From contig WRKB01000285.1 in the NCBI GenBank assembly GCA_009778295.1, positions 1-10,880 on the forward strand: DNA of 10,880 bases. Direction: 5' to 3'. A program made the position numbers and the translations under genes. Each line of letters opens with the position of its first letter. Position 1 is the stretch's first letter. Shown here in pieces: positions 1-7,194 of this stretch. The stretch is from Betaproteobacteria bacterium (lineage in GTDB: Bacteria > Desulfobacterota > Desulfovibrionia > Desulfovibrionales > Desulfovibrionaceae). The notes under the pieces are model-generated. The model did not search any database, was not told the DNA's origin, and worked only from the letters and a program-made list of their open reading frames with translations.

Positions 1-336
1 CAGGCGGGCAACGGTATCCCGCAGCTCCGGCGTAACGAACCCCCCACCGGATCCGGAGTCCATGCGAGGCACGGACAAACGGCCGGTGACGCTTGTCAGT
101 TTGTCCACCGTCGTCCAGCCGCCGGAAGGTGCGCGCACGATGCGCCCTGCTTTCTCAAGCTCGCTGCAGAGCGCTTCAAGCTGCTTTTTGGCGCTTCCGG
201 GTAAACGGTTGATGCGCAACAGTTCATCATGGCGTACAGGATGGGGAATGGACCCCAGAAGCCGGACAAGTTCCGGGGCGCTCAGAATGCTCTCCCCATG
301 CCCACGCCGCTTGGAACTTTTTTGCGCATTCGCCAT
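1..336 (-). CDS. rnr: Ribonuclease R, N-terminal part (partial, cut by window edge)
   Basis: RNase R is a processive 3'-5' exoribonuclease that degrades structured RNA. Only the first 112 codons are inside the window, and the reading frame runs open off the left edge. Translating the reverse complement gives MANAQKSSKRRG, then a winged-helix-like segment (about residues 16-75, including ELVRLLGSIPHPVRHDELL and KKQLEALCSELEKAGRIVR). The start of an OB-fold cold-shock domain follows, with GRLSVPRMDSGSGGGFVTPE, which matches the G-x-L-x-x-x-R-x-G-x-G-F-V pattern found at this place in RNase R. The catalytic RNB domain lies outside the window. The ATG at 334-336 has only a weak upstream purine stretch (CGGGA), and a hairpin terminator of the preceding gene ends close to it. 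The family call rests on the domain order and the OB motif. A different RNB-family enzyme is possible but less likely. Confidence 0.8.
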   Translation of the reverse strand, partial: MANAQKSSKRRGHGESILSAPELVRLLGSIPHPVRHDELLRINRLPGSAKKQLEALCSELEKAGRIVRAPSGGWTTVDKLTSVTGRLSVPRMDSGSGGGFVTPELRDTVARL

Positions 337-348
337 GAAAATCCCGTG

Positions 349-381
349 AAAAACGCCGAGAGCAGGGTTTCCCCTGCTCTC
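349..381 (-). terminator. Rho-independent terminator of the BI-1 family gene
   Basis: The reverse strand carries a perfect 10-bp inverted repeat (arms 372-381 and 358-367, GAGAGCAGGG against CCCTGCTCTC) around a 4-nt GAAA loop. GGCG and five T residues (349-353) follow. It begins 24 nt after the BI-1 stop codon. On the plus strand no T-run follows the hairpin, so it should act on the minus strand. The T-run ends only 12 nt before the rnr start codon, so either some transcripts read through into rnr or rnr has a promoter that overlaps this element. Confidence 0.8.
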
Positions 382-405
382 AGACTTCGATAGATATGCG
401 GTCTT

Positions 406-1110
406 TTATTCCCGATTGCCAAACAGACGCAGCAACATCAAGAAAAGATTGATGAAATCAAGATACAGGGTGAGCGCCCCCATAATGGCGCCCCGGCGGA
501 TAGCCGTCGTATCGCCCAAGGGGGCGTTCATACCGAATTGACGCAGCTTTTGCGTATCATACGCGGTCAGGCCAGTAAAAATCAACACTCCGACACCACT
601 GATGACAAAGTCCATCATGGCGCTTTGCAGAAAAATATTCACCAACATGGCGATGACCAGCCCGATAAGGCCCATGAACAGAAAGCTGCCCATGCCGGTC
701 AGGTCGCGTTTGGTCACCGCGCCGTACACGCTCATGGCGCCGAAAGTACCTGCGGCGACCAGAAACGCATTGGCGATGGAAGCCATCGTATACACGACAA
801 AGATACTTGAAAGCGTTACGCCGGTAAGGCCGGAATAAAGCAGGAACATGGCCGTGGCAGTTGCCGCCGAAAAACGATGCACGGCGGCGGACAGCGCTAT
901 AACCAGACCGAACTGGGCGATGACCAGTCCGATAAGGACGAGAGTATTGCTGAAAATGAACTGCAGGGCCGCCGGAGACGAAGCCACCTGCCAAGCGATG
1001 AACGCGGTAAAACCAAGACCGGCCGTCATCCACATATACACTTGATTCATGTACACAGAAACCGCTGAGACATGTGCATCAGCGATTGTTTGCCTACGAA
1101 ATGTTTCCAT
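406..1110 (-). CDS. Bax inhibitor-1/YccA family seven-helix membrane protein
   Basis: The 234-residue protein is almost entirely hydrophobic, with about seven predicted transmembrane helices, the architecture of the BI-1/YccA/YbhL/TMBIM family. Two family signatures are visible: TAYDTQKLR (Asp near residue 185) and the C-terminal LTLYLDFINLFLMLLRLFG (Asp near 218). In the structurally studied bacterial homologue YetJ, two aspartates in the corresponding helices form the pH-sensitive latch of a calcium leak pathway. I infer the equivalence from the motifs. E. coli YccA modulates the membrane protease FtsH, so a role in membrane protein quality control is also possible. The start is the ATG at 1108-1110, because a strong GGAGGA lies 5 nt upstream. 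An in-frame TTG four codons earlier overlaps that Shine-Dalgarno and is unlikely to be used. The gene is monocistronic by appearance: divergent from cvpA upstream and followed by a terminator. Confidence 0.9.
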   Translation of the reverse strand: METFRRQTIADAHVSAVSVYMNQVYMWMTAGLGFTAFIAWQVASSPAALQFIFSNTLVLIGLVIAQFGLVIALSAAVHRFSAATATAMFLLYSGLTGVTLSSIFVVYTMASIANAFLVAAGTFGAMSVYGAVTKRDLTGMGSFLFMGLIGLVIAMLVNIFLQSAMMDFVISGVGVLIFTGLTAYDTQKLRQFGMNAPLGDTTAIRRGAIMGALTLYLDFINLFLMLLRLFGNRE

Positions 1111-1114
1111 ACTG

Positions 1115-1120
1115 TCCTCC
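1115..1120 (-). promoter_or_regulatory. Ribosome binding site that fixes the BI-1 start
   Basis: The reverse strand reads GGAGGA here, followed by CAGT and then ATG at 1110-1108. It is a near-perfect Shine-Dalgarno at normal spacing. It rules out the longer reading that starts at the TTG at 1122, since that codon sits directly against the site. Confidence 0.85.
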
Positions 1121-1180
1121 AATTTGTCTCCGCACGCCGCAGTTGCAGGGCTTCACGCGGTTTTTTATTGCGCTCCTCTT

Positions 1181-1209
1181 CATATAAGACACGATTTTCC
1201 TTTGCGCAA
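1181..1209 (-). promoter_or_regulatory. Possible sigma-70 promoter of the BI-1 gene
   Basis: On the reverse strand, TTGCGC (1209-1204) lies 17 nt upstream of TATATG (1186-1181). The -35 matches the consensus in three positions and the -10 in four, so this is a weak prediction. It would give a 5' untranslated region of about 65 nt. It lies in the 219-bp spacer between two divergent genes, where a promoter is expected. I found no equally convincing plus-strand promoter for cvpA in the same spacer. Confidence 0.3.
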
Positions 1210-1329
1210 GTCCTGTTGCCTTCGGCATTACTGTCACGCGTTACTTGTGTGCCCCGGGGCTTTCTGCTACCTATCAACAATGAGCTGGTTGCGCCTGCGC
1301 CCCCGTCCGGCTAACTCGCAAGGAAGAGT

Positions 1330-1806
1330 ATGGATTTGAATTACTTCGATATGGTATTGTTGGTTATTCTTGTTCTTTTCCTCCTGCGGGGAATCATGAA
1401 CGGGTTCCTGGCCGAGTTTTCCGGCCTGCTGGGACTGTTTGGCGGGTTATGGTACGCGAACTCCGCTTACAAAGATGTTTCCCCGTATCTTGCAAAAGTG
1501 ATCCAGCAGCCCGTCTGGCGCGATCTTGCCGCCTACGGGCTGGTATTCGTCAGTGTGCTGATGGCGGTCGCGCTCCTGCTGCATATAGTATCCAAGCTTC
1601 TTTCGCTCGCGGTGCTGACCTCGCTGGACAAAGTCCTGGGGGCGGCGCTGGGGCTGATGCGCGGCATAGCTATCTGCTCAGTTTCCCTCGTTATCCTGCA
1701 CCATTTTTTGCCGGACATGCACTTTTTCCACAACTCGCTCGTCACGCCCTGGATGGAGCCTTTCTTACATTTTGCCAAGCTGTACTTGCCGGCCAGCCTG
1801 GTTTAG
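1330..1806 (+). CDS. cvpA: CvpA family inner-membrane protein
   Basis: The 158-residue protein has about four transmembrane helices (roughly 7-22, 28-44, 66-88 and 100-124). It carries the family's conserved N-terminal pattern, DxxLLxIxxxFLLRGxxxGFLxE, and SLDKVLGAALGLMRGIAI near residues 98-115, where the Asp, the glycines and the Arg-Gly are characteristic. CvpA proteins were named for colicin V export in E. coli. They have since been linked to envelope integrity and stress tolerance, and no enzymatic activity is established. AGGAAG at 1321-1326 supports the ATG at 1330. The gene is the first of a tight plus-strand run and is followed after 9 nt by mazG, so the two are probably co-transcribed. 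Confidence 0.9.
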   Translation: MDLNYFDMVLLVILVLFLLRGIMNGFLAEFSGLLGLFGGLWYANSAYKDVSPYLAKVIQQPVWRDLAAYGLVFVSVLMAVALLLHIVSKLLSLAVLTSLDKVLGAALGLMRGIAICSVSLVILHHFLPDMHFFHNSLVTPWMEPFLHFAKLYLPASLV

Positions 1807-1815
1807 GCATTTTCT

Positions 1816-2616
1816 ATGAAGATATCCTCCCCGCATGCGGCACTTGACGCGCTGCTCAATGTGATTGAACGTCTTATCGGCCCGGACGGCTGCCCTTGGG
1901 ACAAGGAACAGACGCCGCAGTCCCTGGCTGATTATTGCATTGAGGAGAGTTACGAACTTGTCGCGGCAATTCGTTCCGGCAACCTACATGAAGTACGTGA
2001 GGAACTGGGCGACCTGCTTTTTCTTTTGCTTTTTTTATCGCGCTTGTACGCCGACAAGGACATCTTTACGCTGAAGGACGTATTGGAAACCAGCGCCGAA
2101 AAAATGATCCGCCGCCATCCGCATGTTTTCGGCAATATGCATTTTGACAGCAAGGAAGAACAACTGCGTGAATGGGAGCGTATCAAACGTCATGAAAAGG
2201 CGGCCGGTGAAGGCCCCAAGGGGATTTTCGCCAGCCTGCCCACCGGGCTTCCCCCGTTGCTCAAGGCCTACCGTATCCATTCCAGAGCCGCGCGCGCGGG
2301 TTTTACCTGGCCGGAAGATGAGGAAGTGGAACGCCAGATGGAGGCCGAATGGCTGGAATTTTTGGATGCTGGGCGGCAAGGGCGCGATGCGCAGAGCCGT
2401 GAATTAGGCGATCTGCTTTTTACAATCGTGGAACTGGGCCGCCGCAAAGGGATCAAAGCCAGCGAAGCGCTGGATCTTGCCCTGCTGCGCTTTGTGGCCC
2501 GCTTTGAAGGCATGGAGAAACTCGCCCGGGAGCGTGGCTTGGATTTCGCCGCGCTGTCTCTGGACGACAAGGATGAGCTGTGGAACGAGATGAAAGCGTT
2601 GGAAAGTCCGCAATGA
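1816..2616 (+). CDS. mazG: Nucleoside triphosphate pyrophosphohydrolase MazG
   Basis: MazG hydrolyses (d)NTPs to the monophosphate and pyrophosphate, clearing aberrant nucleotides. In E. coli it also lowers (p)ppGpp levels. The 266-residue protein is the full two-domain form (E. coli MazG is of similar size). The N-terminal domain has the signature CPWDKEQTP (26-34) and the metal-binding ExxE/ExxD set: EESYE (43-47) and EELGD (62-66). The linker holds GLPPLLKAYRIHSRAARAGF (144-163), typical of the family. The second domain repeats the motif in weaker form with RELGDLLFTIVELGR (195-209). The ATG at 1816 is preceded by a modest TAGG, 9 nt after the cvpA stop. The next gene begins 15 nt after its stop codon. 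Confidence 0.95.
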   Translation: MKISSPHAALDALLNVIERLIGPDGCPWDKEQTPQSLADYCIEESYELVAAIRSGNLHEVREELGDLLFLLLFLSRLYADKDIFTLKDVLETSAEKMIRRHPHVFGNMHFDSKEEQLREWERIKRHEKAAGEGPKGIFASLPTGLPPLLKAYRIHSRAARAGFTWPEDEEVERQMEAEWLEFLDAGRQGRDAQSRELGDLLFTIVELGRRKGIKASEALDLALLRFVARFEGMEKLARERGLDFAALSLDDKDELWNEMKALESPQ

Positions 2617-2631
2617 TGTGAAGGTTTTTTC

Positions 2632-2967
2632 ATGACTCCCATCCATAAGATTCTCCTTGTTTTCACCATAGCGCTTGCATTGCCGCTGTGCGCCACCTTG
2701 GCGCATTCGGGCCTTGGGCAATGCGCCCTGTGTGACTGCAAGGCTTTTGCGGGCGGGAAGTCCACCAACTGGCGGTGTGCCTGTAAGCACCATTATGATC
2801 ATCATTACAATAACAGAAAGGGGCCTTCCAGCGGTCTGCGGTCTCTGCCGCGAGAGCAATCCCCCTTTGAAATCACTCTCGCGGCGGTACGGAGCATAGC
2901 CGCCCGCCCGTCCACGAGACGCGGACGCAATACATTGGGCAGTAAAGCTCCAGACGGAGCGCTTTAA
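2632..2967 (+). CDS. Small secreted Cys/His-rich protein, putative metal binder
   Basis: I do not recognise a named family. The 111-residue product begins with a convincing signal peptide (MTPIHKILLVFTIALALPLC, hydrophobic core about 7-19). Cleavage is probably around residues 23-27, so it should be periplasmic or secreted. Directly after this comes a cluster of potential metal ligands: Cys31, Cys34, Cys36, Cys49 and Cys51, then His53, His54, His57 and His58 (pattern CxxCxC-12-CxCxHHxxHH). This suggests Zn, Cu or Ni binding, but that is inference. Cys20 is preceded by Leu-Pro-Leu, which does not fit a lipobox. The start is supported by GAAGG at 2620-2624, 7 nt upstream of the ATG. From about residue 62 the sequence is basic and featureless and uses several codons that are rare in its neighbours (CGA, AGA, GGA, ATA). 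The C-terminal half may therefore be a read-through or frameshifted tail. The gene sits 15 nt after mazG and 17 nt before rluA. Confidence 0.65.
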   Translation: MTPIHKILLVFTIALALPLCATLAHSGLGQCALCDCKAFAGGKSTNWRCACKHHYDHHYNNRKGPSSGLRSLPREQSPFEITLAAVRSIAARPSTRRGRNTLGSKAPDGAL

Positions 2968-2984
2968 AGGTACCCGTTTGGGAA

Positions 2985-3932
2985 GTGGAGAGGGTCTTGC
3001 CGGAAATATTCCCTCCATCTTTCACCCCGGCCCCTCCTGCGCTGACGGTCAGCGCGGAGGAGGCAGGCCAGAAAATAATGCAGCTTCTGGCGCGCAGACT
3101 GGGACTTGCCCGGAACATGCTCCATCGTTGGATACGTACCGGACAGGTACGACGCAATGGCGCACGCGTCAAAGCCTTTGACCGTGTGGAGACAGGAGAC
3201 AGCATACGCGTCCCGCCTTTTGCGCTGCAAATCCTTGCCGCCCTGGAACAGGATGCAGGCAGACTTCGCCCGGCGCGGTTCGGAAGGGAGACACGCAACC
3301 GGCCCTTGCCCGATATTGTCGCAGAGCTGCCCGGCCTGCTGGTATTGAATAAGCCTGCGGGATTGCCCGTGCAGCCCGGCAGCGGCCATACGGACAGCGT
3401 GGCGGGCCGCCTTGCCGTGCATTTCGCGCATCTGCCGTTCAAACCCACGCCCGCACACCGCCTGGATAAAGGCAGTTCCGGCCTGTTATTGGTAGCGACA
3501 AGCTATAAGCGCCTGCGCGCCCTGCACGAAGCCTTTGCGCAACACGAGCTGAAAAAAATGTACCTGGCCTGGGTGGAAGGCGTATGGGCAGAGGATGGCC
3601 CGTGCATGCTGCGAGATTTGCTGGCGAAAACGGGCAGGCCGGGCCAGGAAAAAGTCCGGAGCGGCCAGGGCAGGGAAGCCTTGTGCGAGGTGGTCTGCCT
3701 GTACAGGAAAGAACGGCGCAGCCTGCTCAGCGTCAACCTGCTCACGGGACGCACGCACCAGATACGGGCGCAACTTTCCACACGGGGTCATCCTGTCTGC
3801 GGGGATGTAAAATATGGCGCGCATCCGCACAGGGACGGGCTATTCCTGCATGCTTTCAGCGTGGAGTTGCCGGACGGCGAATATTTCGCCTGCCAGCCGC
3901 CCTGGAGTGGAGAATACGCTCTGGATGCGTAA
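2985..3932 (+). CDS. RluA family 23S rRNA/tRNA pseudouridine synthase
   Basis: The enzyme isomerises uridine to pseudouridine in structured RNA, most likely 23S rRNA, as in RluC/RluD. The 315-residue protein has an N-terminal S4-like RNA-binding domain (about 19-78, with HRWIRTGQVRRNGARVKA and GDSIRVPP). The catalytic domain follows: LVLNKPAGLPVQPGSG (119-134), the active-site motif HRLDKGSSGLLLVA (158-171, catalytic Asp161), and GRTHQIRAQLSTRGHPVCGDVKYG (255-278). The active-site loop reads GSSG where most homologues have xTSG, a mild change. The start is the GTG at 2985, which keeps the whole S4 domain, but it lacks a well-spaced Shine-Dalgarno (GGGAA lies directly against it, AAAGG is 14 nt away), so the exact start is uncertain. 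An ATG at 3078 would delete part of the S4 domain. I cannot assign RluB, C, D or A specificity from sequence alone. Its stop codon is 6 nt from that of convergent mgtA. Confidence 0.92.
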   Translation: MERVLPEIFPPSFTPAPPALTVSAEEAGQKIMQLLARRLGLARNMLHRWIRTGQVRRNGARVKAFDRVETGDSIRVPPFALQILAALEQDAGRLRPARFGRETRNRPLPDIVAELPGLLVLNKPAGLPVQPGSGHTDSVAGRLAVHFAHLPFKPTPAHRLDKGSSGLLLVATSYKRLRALHEAFAQHELKKMYLAWVEGVWAEDGPCMLRDLLAKTGRPGQEKVRSGQGREALCEVVCLYRKERRSLLSVNLLTGRTHQIRAQLSTRGHPVCGDVKYGAHPHRDGLFLHAFSVELPDGEYFACQPPWSGEYALDA

Positions 3933-3938
3933 CGCGCC

Positions 3939-6683
3939 CTACAGCAGTTCACCGTATTTTTTTGTATATGCCATCTTCAGCAGCGTAACCAACAGCATGT
4001 ACGCTGCAAGCGTAGCCGCAAGCCATCCATAATACGCGCCCGGCAATGCCATCATACCGACATTATTGCCGAAGCCCGTGTAGGGAATAAGAGTGCCCAG
4101 CGCGATGCCCACGCTGGTAAAGCACAGGACGGGAAACGATGCGCGGCTTTGCAAAAAAGGAATTTTTGGCGTGCGGATCATATGGATGACCAACGTCTGT
4201 GACCATAATGACTCCACAAACCATCCGGTATGGAACAAGGCCTCAAATGCGCTGCCATTCACCCCGGGCGCGCCGTGCATACCACCCAGAACAGCAGGAC
4301 AGATCACAAAAAACATCAGCAGGTAGGTTGTAATGTCAAATACGGAACTTGTAGGTCCAATCCAGAGCATGAAAGATCCTATGGAACCGGCGTCCCATTT
4401 TTTCGGCTGCCGCAGATATTCTTCGTCCACATTGTCCCAGGGCACGGCAATGCAGGCTATATCGTAAATAAGGTTAAGAATGAGAATTTGCAGGGGCAGC
4501 ATCGGCAAAAAAGGCAAAAAGGCGCTTGCCGCGAGCACTGAAAACATATTACCGAAGTTGGAACTGGCAGTCATCTTGATATATTTGACAATGTTGGCAA
4601 AGGTTTTACGTCCTTCAACAACACCTTCTTCCAGCACCATCAGGCTTTTTTCAAGCAGAATAATGTCCGCGGATTCCTTGGCCACGTCCACCGCCGAATC
4701 AACGGAAATGCTCACATCTGCTTCCCGCATGGCAGGCGCGTCGTTAATGCCGTCTCCCATGAAACCCACTACATGGCCATTGGCGCGCAGGGCGGCAATA
4801 ATCCTTTTCTTCTGGCTCGGGGAGAGCTTGGCGAATATATTGTAACGTTCGACAGCCTGCCCGAGTTCTGCGGGGGCCATATCTTCGATATCCGTCCCGA
4901 GCAGAACTTCATCCCCGAAAAGCCCCACTTGGCGGCATACGCAGCGGGTCACGGCATCGTTGTCGCCAGTCAGCAGCTTGACGCCCACCCCGTGTTCGTT
5001 CAAAGCGCGGATTGCTGCGGAAGCTGTCTCCTTGGGCGGATCCAGAAATGCCAGATACCCCATGAGCACCATGTTCGCCTCGTCCATGACGGAAAAAGCC
5101 CCTGCTGGAGCGGGATTGTTCTTTTGGGCCACAGCCAGTACCCGCATGCCATCGTTATTCAGATCCTGCATCATATCCAGGATATCCCGCTTAATCCGGG
5201 AGTCCAGTTTCTCCACCCGGCCTTTGTATTCCACAAAGGAACATGCGGCGAGCATTTCTTCCACCGCGCCCTTGGTAATGAGCTGCGTTTTGCCGCTTGC
5301 GTCCCGAATAACTACGCTCATGCGGCGGCGGTTGAAATCAAAGGGGATCTCGTCCACCTTGATATACTTATCCTTTAGATCCAGAAGCTCCTCATCCTCC
5401 GCGTGCTTCAATATGGCGACGTCAATCAGGTTCTTCAGCCCTGTCTGGAAATGGCTGTTGGCAAAGGCATGGCGCAACACCCGCATATCCTGATTCCCTT
5501 GGATATTCAGGTACCGTTCCAGCACGATCTTGTCCTGGGTCAGCGTACCGGTTTTGTCAGTACATAAAATGTCCATCGCTCCAAAGTTCTGGATGGAATC
5601 CAGCTTTTTGATGACCGTTTTTTTTCTGGCCATGCGCACAGCGCCTTTGGCCAAGTTGGTGGTGACGATCATGGGCAGCATTTCCGGAGTCAGTCCCACA
5701 GCGACGGAAAGCGCGAACAAAAAGGCTTCCAGCCAATCCCCCTTGGTGAAGCCGTTCACAAACAGCACCACCGGCACCATGATCAGCATAAAACGGATCA
5801 GTACCCAGGAAACGGCATTTACGCCTCTTTCAAAGCTGGTAACCACTTTCGCCGTGGTTCTGGCCAAAGAACCAAGGACAGTATTGTCACCGACGGCGAT
5901 AGCGAGACAGGTGGCGGTACCGCTGATAACGTTGGTGCCAATGAAGGCAAGATTATCCAAGTGCAGAGGATCGCTGTGATCAAACTCATGAACCGCGCTG
6001 AATTTTTCCACAGGCTCACTTTCTCCCGTCAGTGCGGACTGGCTGATAAACAAATCCTTGCAGGAGAGGATCCGCACATCCGCCGGCACCATGTCGCCAG
6101 CGGCCAGAGAGATGATGTCGCCCGCCACCACGTCCTCAAGAGGAATTTCGATCTTGCCCCGCCCGGAACGCAGCACGTTGGTGGTGGTTTTGACCATGGC
6201 CTTCAGGCGTTCGGCCGCCTTGTCGGAACGGTACTCCTGTATAAAACGCAATGCGCCGCTGATAAAAACCATGCTCAAAATAATGGCCACTGTCTTTATT
6301 TCACGGTCTTCAGGCTCAGGCAGCACAAAATCGGTGAAAAAGGAAAGGCAGGCCAGAACGAACAGCACCACCGTAAAAGGATTGATAAAAGCGGCAAACA
6401 GTCGCTTGAGGATAGATTCGCCCTCATGCTGGGATATCTTGTTCAGGCCGAATTTATCCCGCATCTGTTCTACAGTGTCTTCATCAAAGCCGCTTTCTTC
6501 CGTATTGCCGTAGCCGTACAGCACGTCCGGCGCGGGCATCCTGGCGGCATCCAGCAGACGCTGGCGGGCAGAAGCAAAAAATTCCATATCCGGTGAAAGC
6601 TGCTTTTCTTCACCGTTACCTTCGGGGGGGCCGCTTGCCTGAAAATTCGGCTCGGAGTGGGAGGGGGGAAACTTTTTTCCCAT
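3939..6683 (-). CDS. mgtA: Magnesium-translocating P-type ATPase MgtA/MgtB
   Basis: This is an inner-membrane P-type ATPase of the P3B class that imports Mg2+ when the external level is low. The 914-residue protein is full length (E. coli MgtA has 898). Motifs in order: SALTGES actuator loop (216-222), LTPEMLP in TM4 (331-337), DKTGTLTQ phosphorylation site (Asp376), LLTGDND (570-576), the GDGINDAP hinge (643-650), and the P3B-specific [17 protein letters not shown] in TM6 (737-753). N-terminal [18 protein letters not shown] (93-110) is also typical of MgtA. About ten transmembrane helices are visible. The first 40 residues are hydrophilic and variable. AGGAGA, 8 nt upstream, supports the ATG at 6681-6683. 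A long untranslated leader precedes the gene, in line with the leader-mediated Mg2+ control known for mgtA genes. No accessory MgtC gene is nearby. MgtA and MgtB cannot be separated by eye. Confidence 0.95.
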   Translation of the reverse strand: MGKKFPPSHSEPNFQASGPPEGNGEEKQLSPDMEFFASARQRLLDAARMPAPDVLYGYGNTEESGFDEDTVEQMRDKFGLNKISQHEGESILKRLFAAFINPFTVVLFVLACLSFFTDFVLPEPEDREIKTVAIILSMVFISGALRFIQEYRSDKAAERLKAMVKTTTNVLRSGRGKIEIPLEDVVAGDIISLAAGDMVPADVRILSCKDLFISQSALTGESEPVEKFSAVHEFDHSDPLHLDNLAFIGTNVISGTATCLAIAVGDNTVLGSLARTTAKVVTSFERGVNAVSWVLIRFMLIMVPVVLFVNGFTKGDWLEAFLFALSVAVGLTPEMLPMIVTTNLAKGAVRMARKKTVIKKLDSIQNFGAMDILCTDKTGTLTQDKIVLERYLNIQGNQDMRVLRHAFANSHFQTGLKNLIDVAILKHAEDEELLDLKDKYIKVDEIPFDFNRRRMSVVIRDASGKTQLITKGAVEEMLAACSFVEYKGRVEKLDSRIKRDILDMMQDLNNDGMRVLAVAQKNNPAPAGAFSVMDEANMVLMGYLAFLDPPKETASAAIRALNEHGVGVKLLTGDNDAVTRCVCRQVGLFGDEVLLGTDIEDMAPAELGQAVERYNIFAKLSPSQKKRIIAALRANGHVVGFMGDGINDAPAMREADVSISVDSAVDVAKESADIILLEKSLMVLEEGVVEGRKTFANIVKYIKMTASSNFGNMFSVLAASAFLPFLPMLPLQILILNLIYDIACIAVPWDNVDEEYLRQPKKWDAGSIGSFMLWIGPTSSVFDITTYLLMFFVICPAVLGGMHGAPGVNGSAFEALFHTGWFVESLWSQTLVIHMIRTPKIPFLQSRASFPVLCFTSVGIALGTLIPYTGFGNNVGMMALPGAYYGWLAATLAAYMLLVTLLKMAYTKKYGELL

Positions 6684-6902
6684 GGCTCGTCTCCTATTGC
6701 GCGGAGCAACAGCGACGAAACCTGGCTTCCGTTACAAGTGCCTTACGGAAGTGATGAGACGGCGCATGCTGCAAAAACTCGGCATACATATATCTGAAAC
6801 AAGGGTGTCCGCCGAACTGGAGCAGCCGTTAGGGAGCTCACAGTTACGTCGACTCGGAACATCGTCCACGCGCTCTCTCCAATATACATTTTTGTATGTG
6901 CT
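6684..6902 (-). promoter_or_regulatory. Long mgtA 5' leader, candidate attenuator
   Basis: If the promoter at 6909-6937 is right, mgtA mRNA has a leader of about 220 nt. Visible structure includes a 7-bp hairpin (CTTCCGT/ACGGAAG, 6726-6732 with 6745-6751) about 45 nt before the start codon. There is also a possible switch: the TTCGGC segment (6816-6811) can pair with GCCGAG (6783-6778), directly followed by five U residues (6777-6773), or instead with an upstream CCGAG (6857-6853). This resembles a terminator/antiterminator pair, but the stem is only 6 bp with a 27-nt loop, so it is weak. A 48-codon reading frame (6889 down to 6743, starting MYIGESAW) lies within it without a Shine-Dalgarno. 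I could not match the leader to the M-box or to the enterobacterial mgtA leader. Confidence 0.35.
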
Positions 6903-6908
6903 GCTGCC

Positions 6909-6937
6909 CATTTACGCTGACGAGGTCTGGCTGTCAA
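6909..6937 (-). promoter_or_regulatory. Predicted sigma-70 promoter of mgtA
   Basis: The reverse strand has a perfect TTGACA -35 (6937-6932), a 17-nt spacer and TAAATG (6914-6909) as -10. The -35 is ideal and the -10 is poor (three of six), as is common for promoters that need an activator. The predicted transcription start is near 6902. Confidence 0.5.
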
Positions 6938-6939
6938 GC

Positions 6940-7050
6940 AAGATTTTTCCGGAATAGAAAGGCTCATAACAGGCAGAATTCTCACCAGAAAGAGCTGGTG
7001 GCGGCTCTCAGCGCTTGCGTCGCCAGAGCAAGCTCAGGATGAAATTACTC
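6940..7050. repeat. Cluster of overlapping inverted repeats between divergent promoters
   Basis: No credible reading frame is seen here. Several short inverted repeats overlap. CACCAG/CTGGTG (6983-6988 with 6995-7000) has a 6-nt loop. AGAGC/GCTCT (6991-6995 with 7004-7008) competes with it. GCTCT/AGAGC (7004-7008 with 7025-7029) and GCTTGC/GCAAGC (7013-7018 with 7028-7033) follow. None is followed by a T-run on either strand, so they are not terminators. They lie upstream of both predicted divergent promoters. They could be regulator binding sites, an unannotated small RNA or chance. Confidence 0.35.
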
Positions 7051-7080
7051 TGGACATTTCCTTAAGAAAAGCAGTATATT
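7051..7080 (+). promoter_or_regulatory. Predicted sigma-70 promoter of the diguanylate cyclase gene
   Basis: TGGACA (7051-7056) is followed after 18 nt by TATATT (7075-7080). Both hexamers match the consensus in five of six positions. Transcription would start near 7087, giving a leader of about 108 nt. A perfect TATAAT also occurs at 7108-7113, but nothing resembling a -35 lies 16-18 nt before it. It could be a second, activator-dependent start. Confidence 0.5.
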
Positions 7081-7194
7081 TTCTCATAGGGGGGACTCAG
7101 ATAAACATATAATCCTGCACGGTGCCGGTGCGTTTGGGGCAAAAATAGAGCCTTTAACGCCCAGGTGGGACAATGCGGAAGAAAGGCAGTATTC

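Noticed and set aside
2689..2700. Lipoprotein signal (lipobox) at Cys20 of the small secreted protein
   Set aside because: The residues before the cysteine are Leu-Pro-Leu. A small residue (Gly, Ala or Ser) is needed at -1, so cleavage by signal peptidase II is unlikely.
2404..3018. Minus-strand reading frame of about 204 codons across mazG, the small protein and rluA
   Set aside because: It spans three genes on the opposite strand, has no ribosome site and has no recognisable domain.
5961..6596. Long plus-strand reading frame of about 211 codons
   Set aside because: It lies wholly antisense to the well-supported mgtA coding sequence, and its predicted protein has no recognisable pattern. 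It is a shadow frame.
6684..6902. M-box (ykoK) Mg2+ riboswitch in the mgtA leader
   Set aside because: I looked for the GUUAGGUGAGGCUCCU-type core on the minus strand and did not find it. A faintly similar GTTAGGGAGCTCAC occurs only on the opposite strand.
7108..7113. Perfect TATAAT as the main promoter of the diguanylate cyclase gene
   Set aside because: No -35-like hexamer lies 16-18 nt upstream, while the pair at 7051-7080 has two five-of-six hexamers. It is kept only as a possible second start.
7087..7194. c-di-GMP (GEMM) riboswitch upstream of the diguanylate cyclase
   Set aside because: The leader lacks the ACGCAAAGCC-type core and the tetraloop stem. GCAAAAATAGAGCC is only superficially similar.
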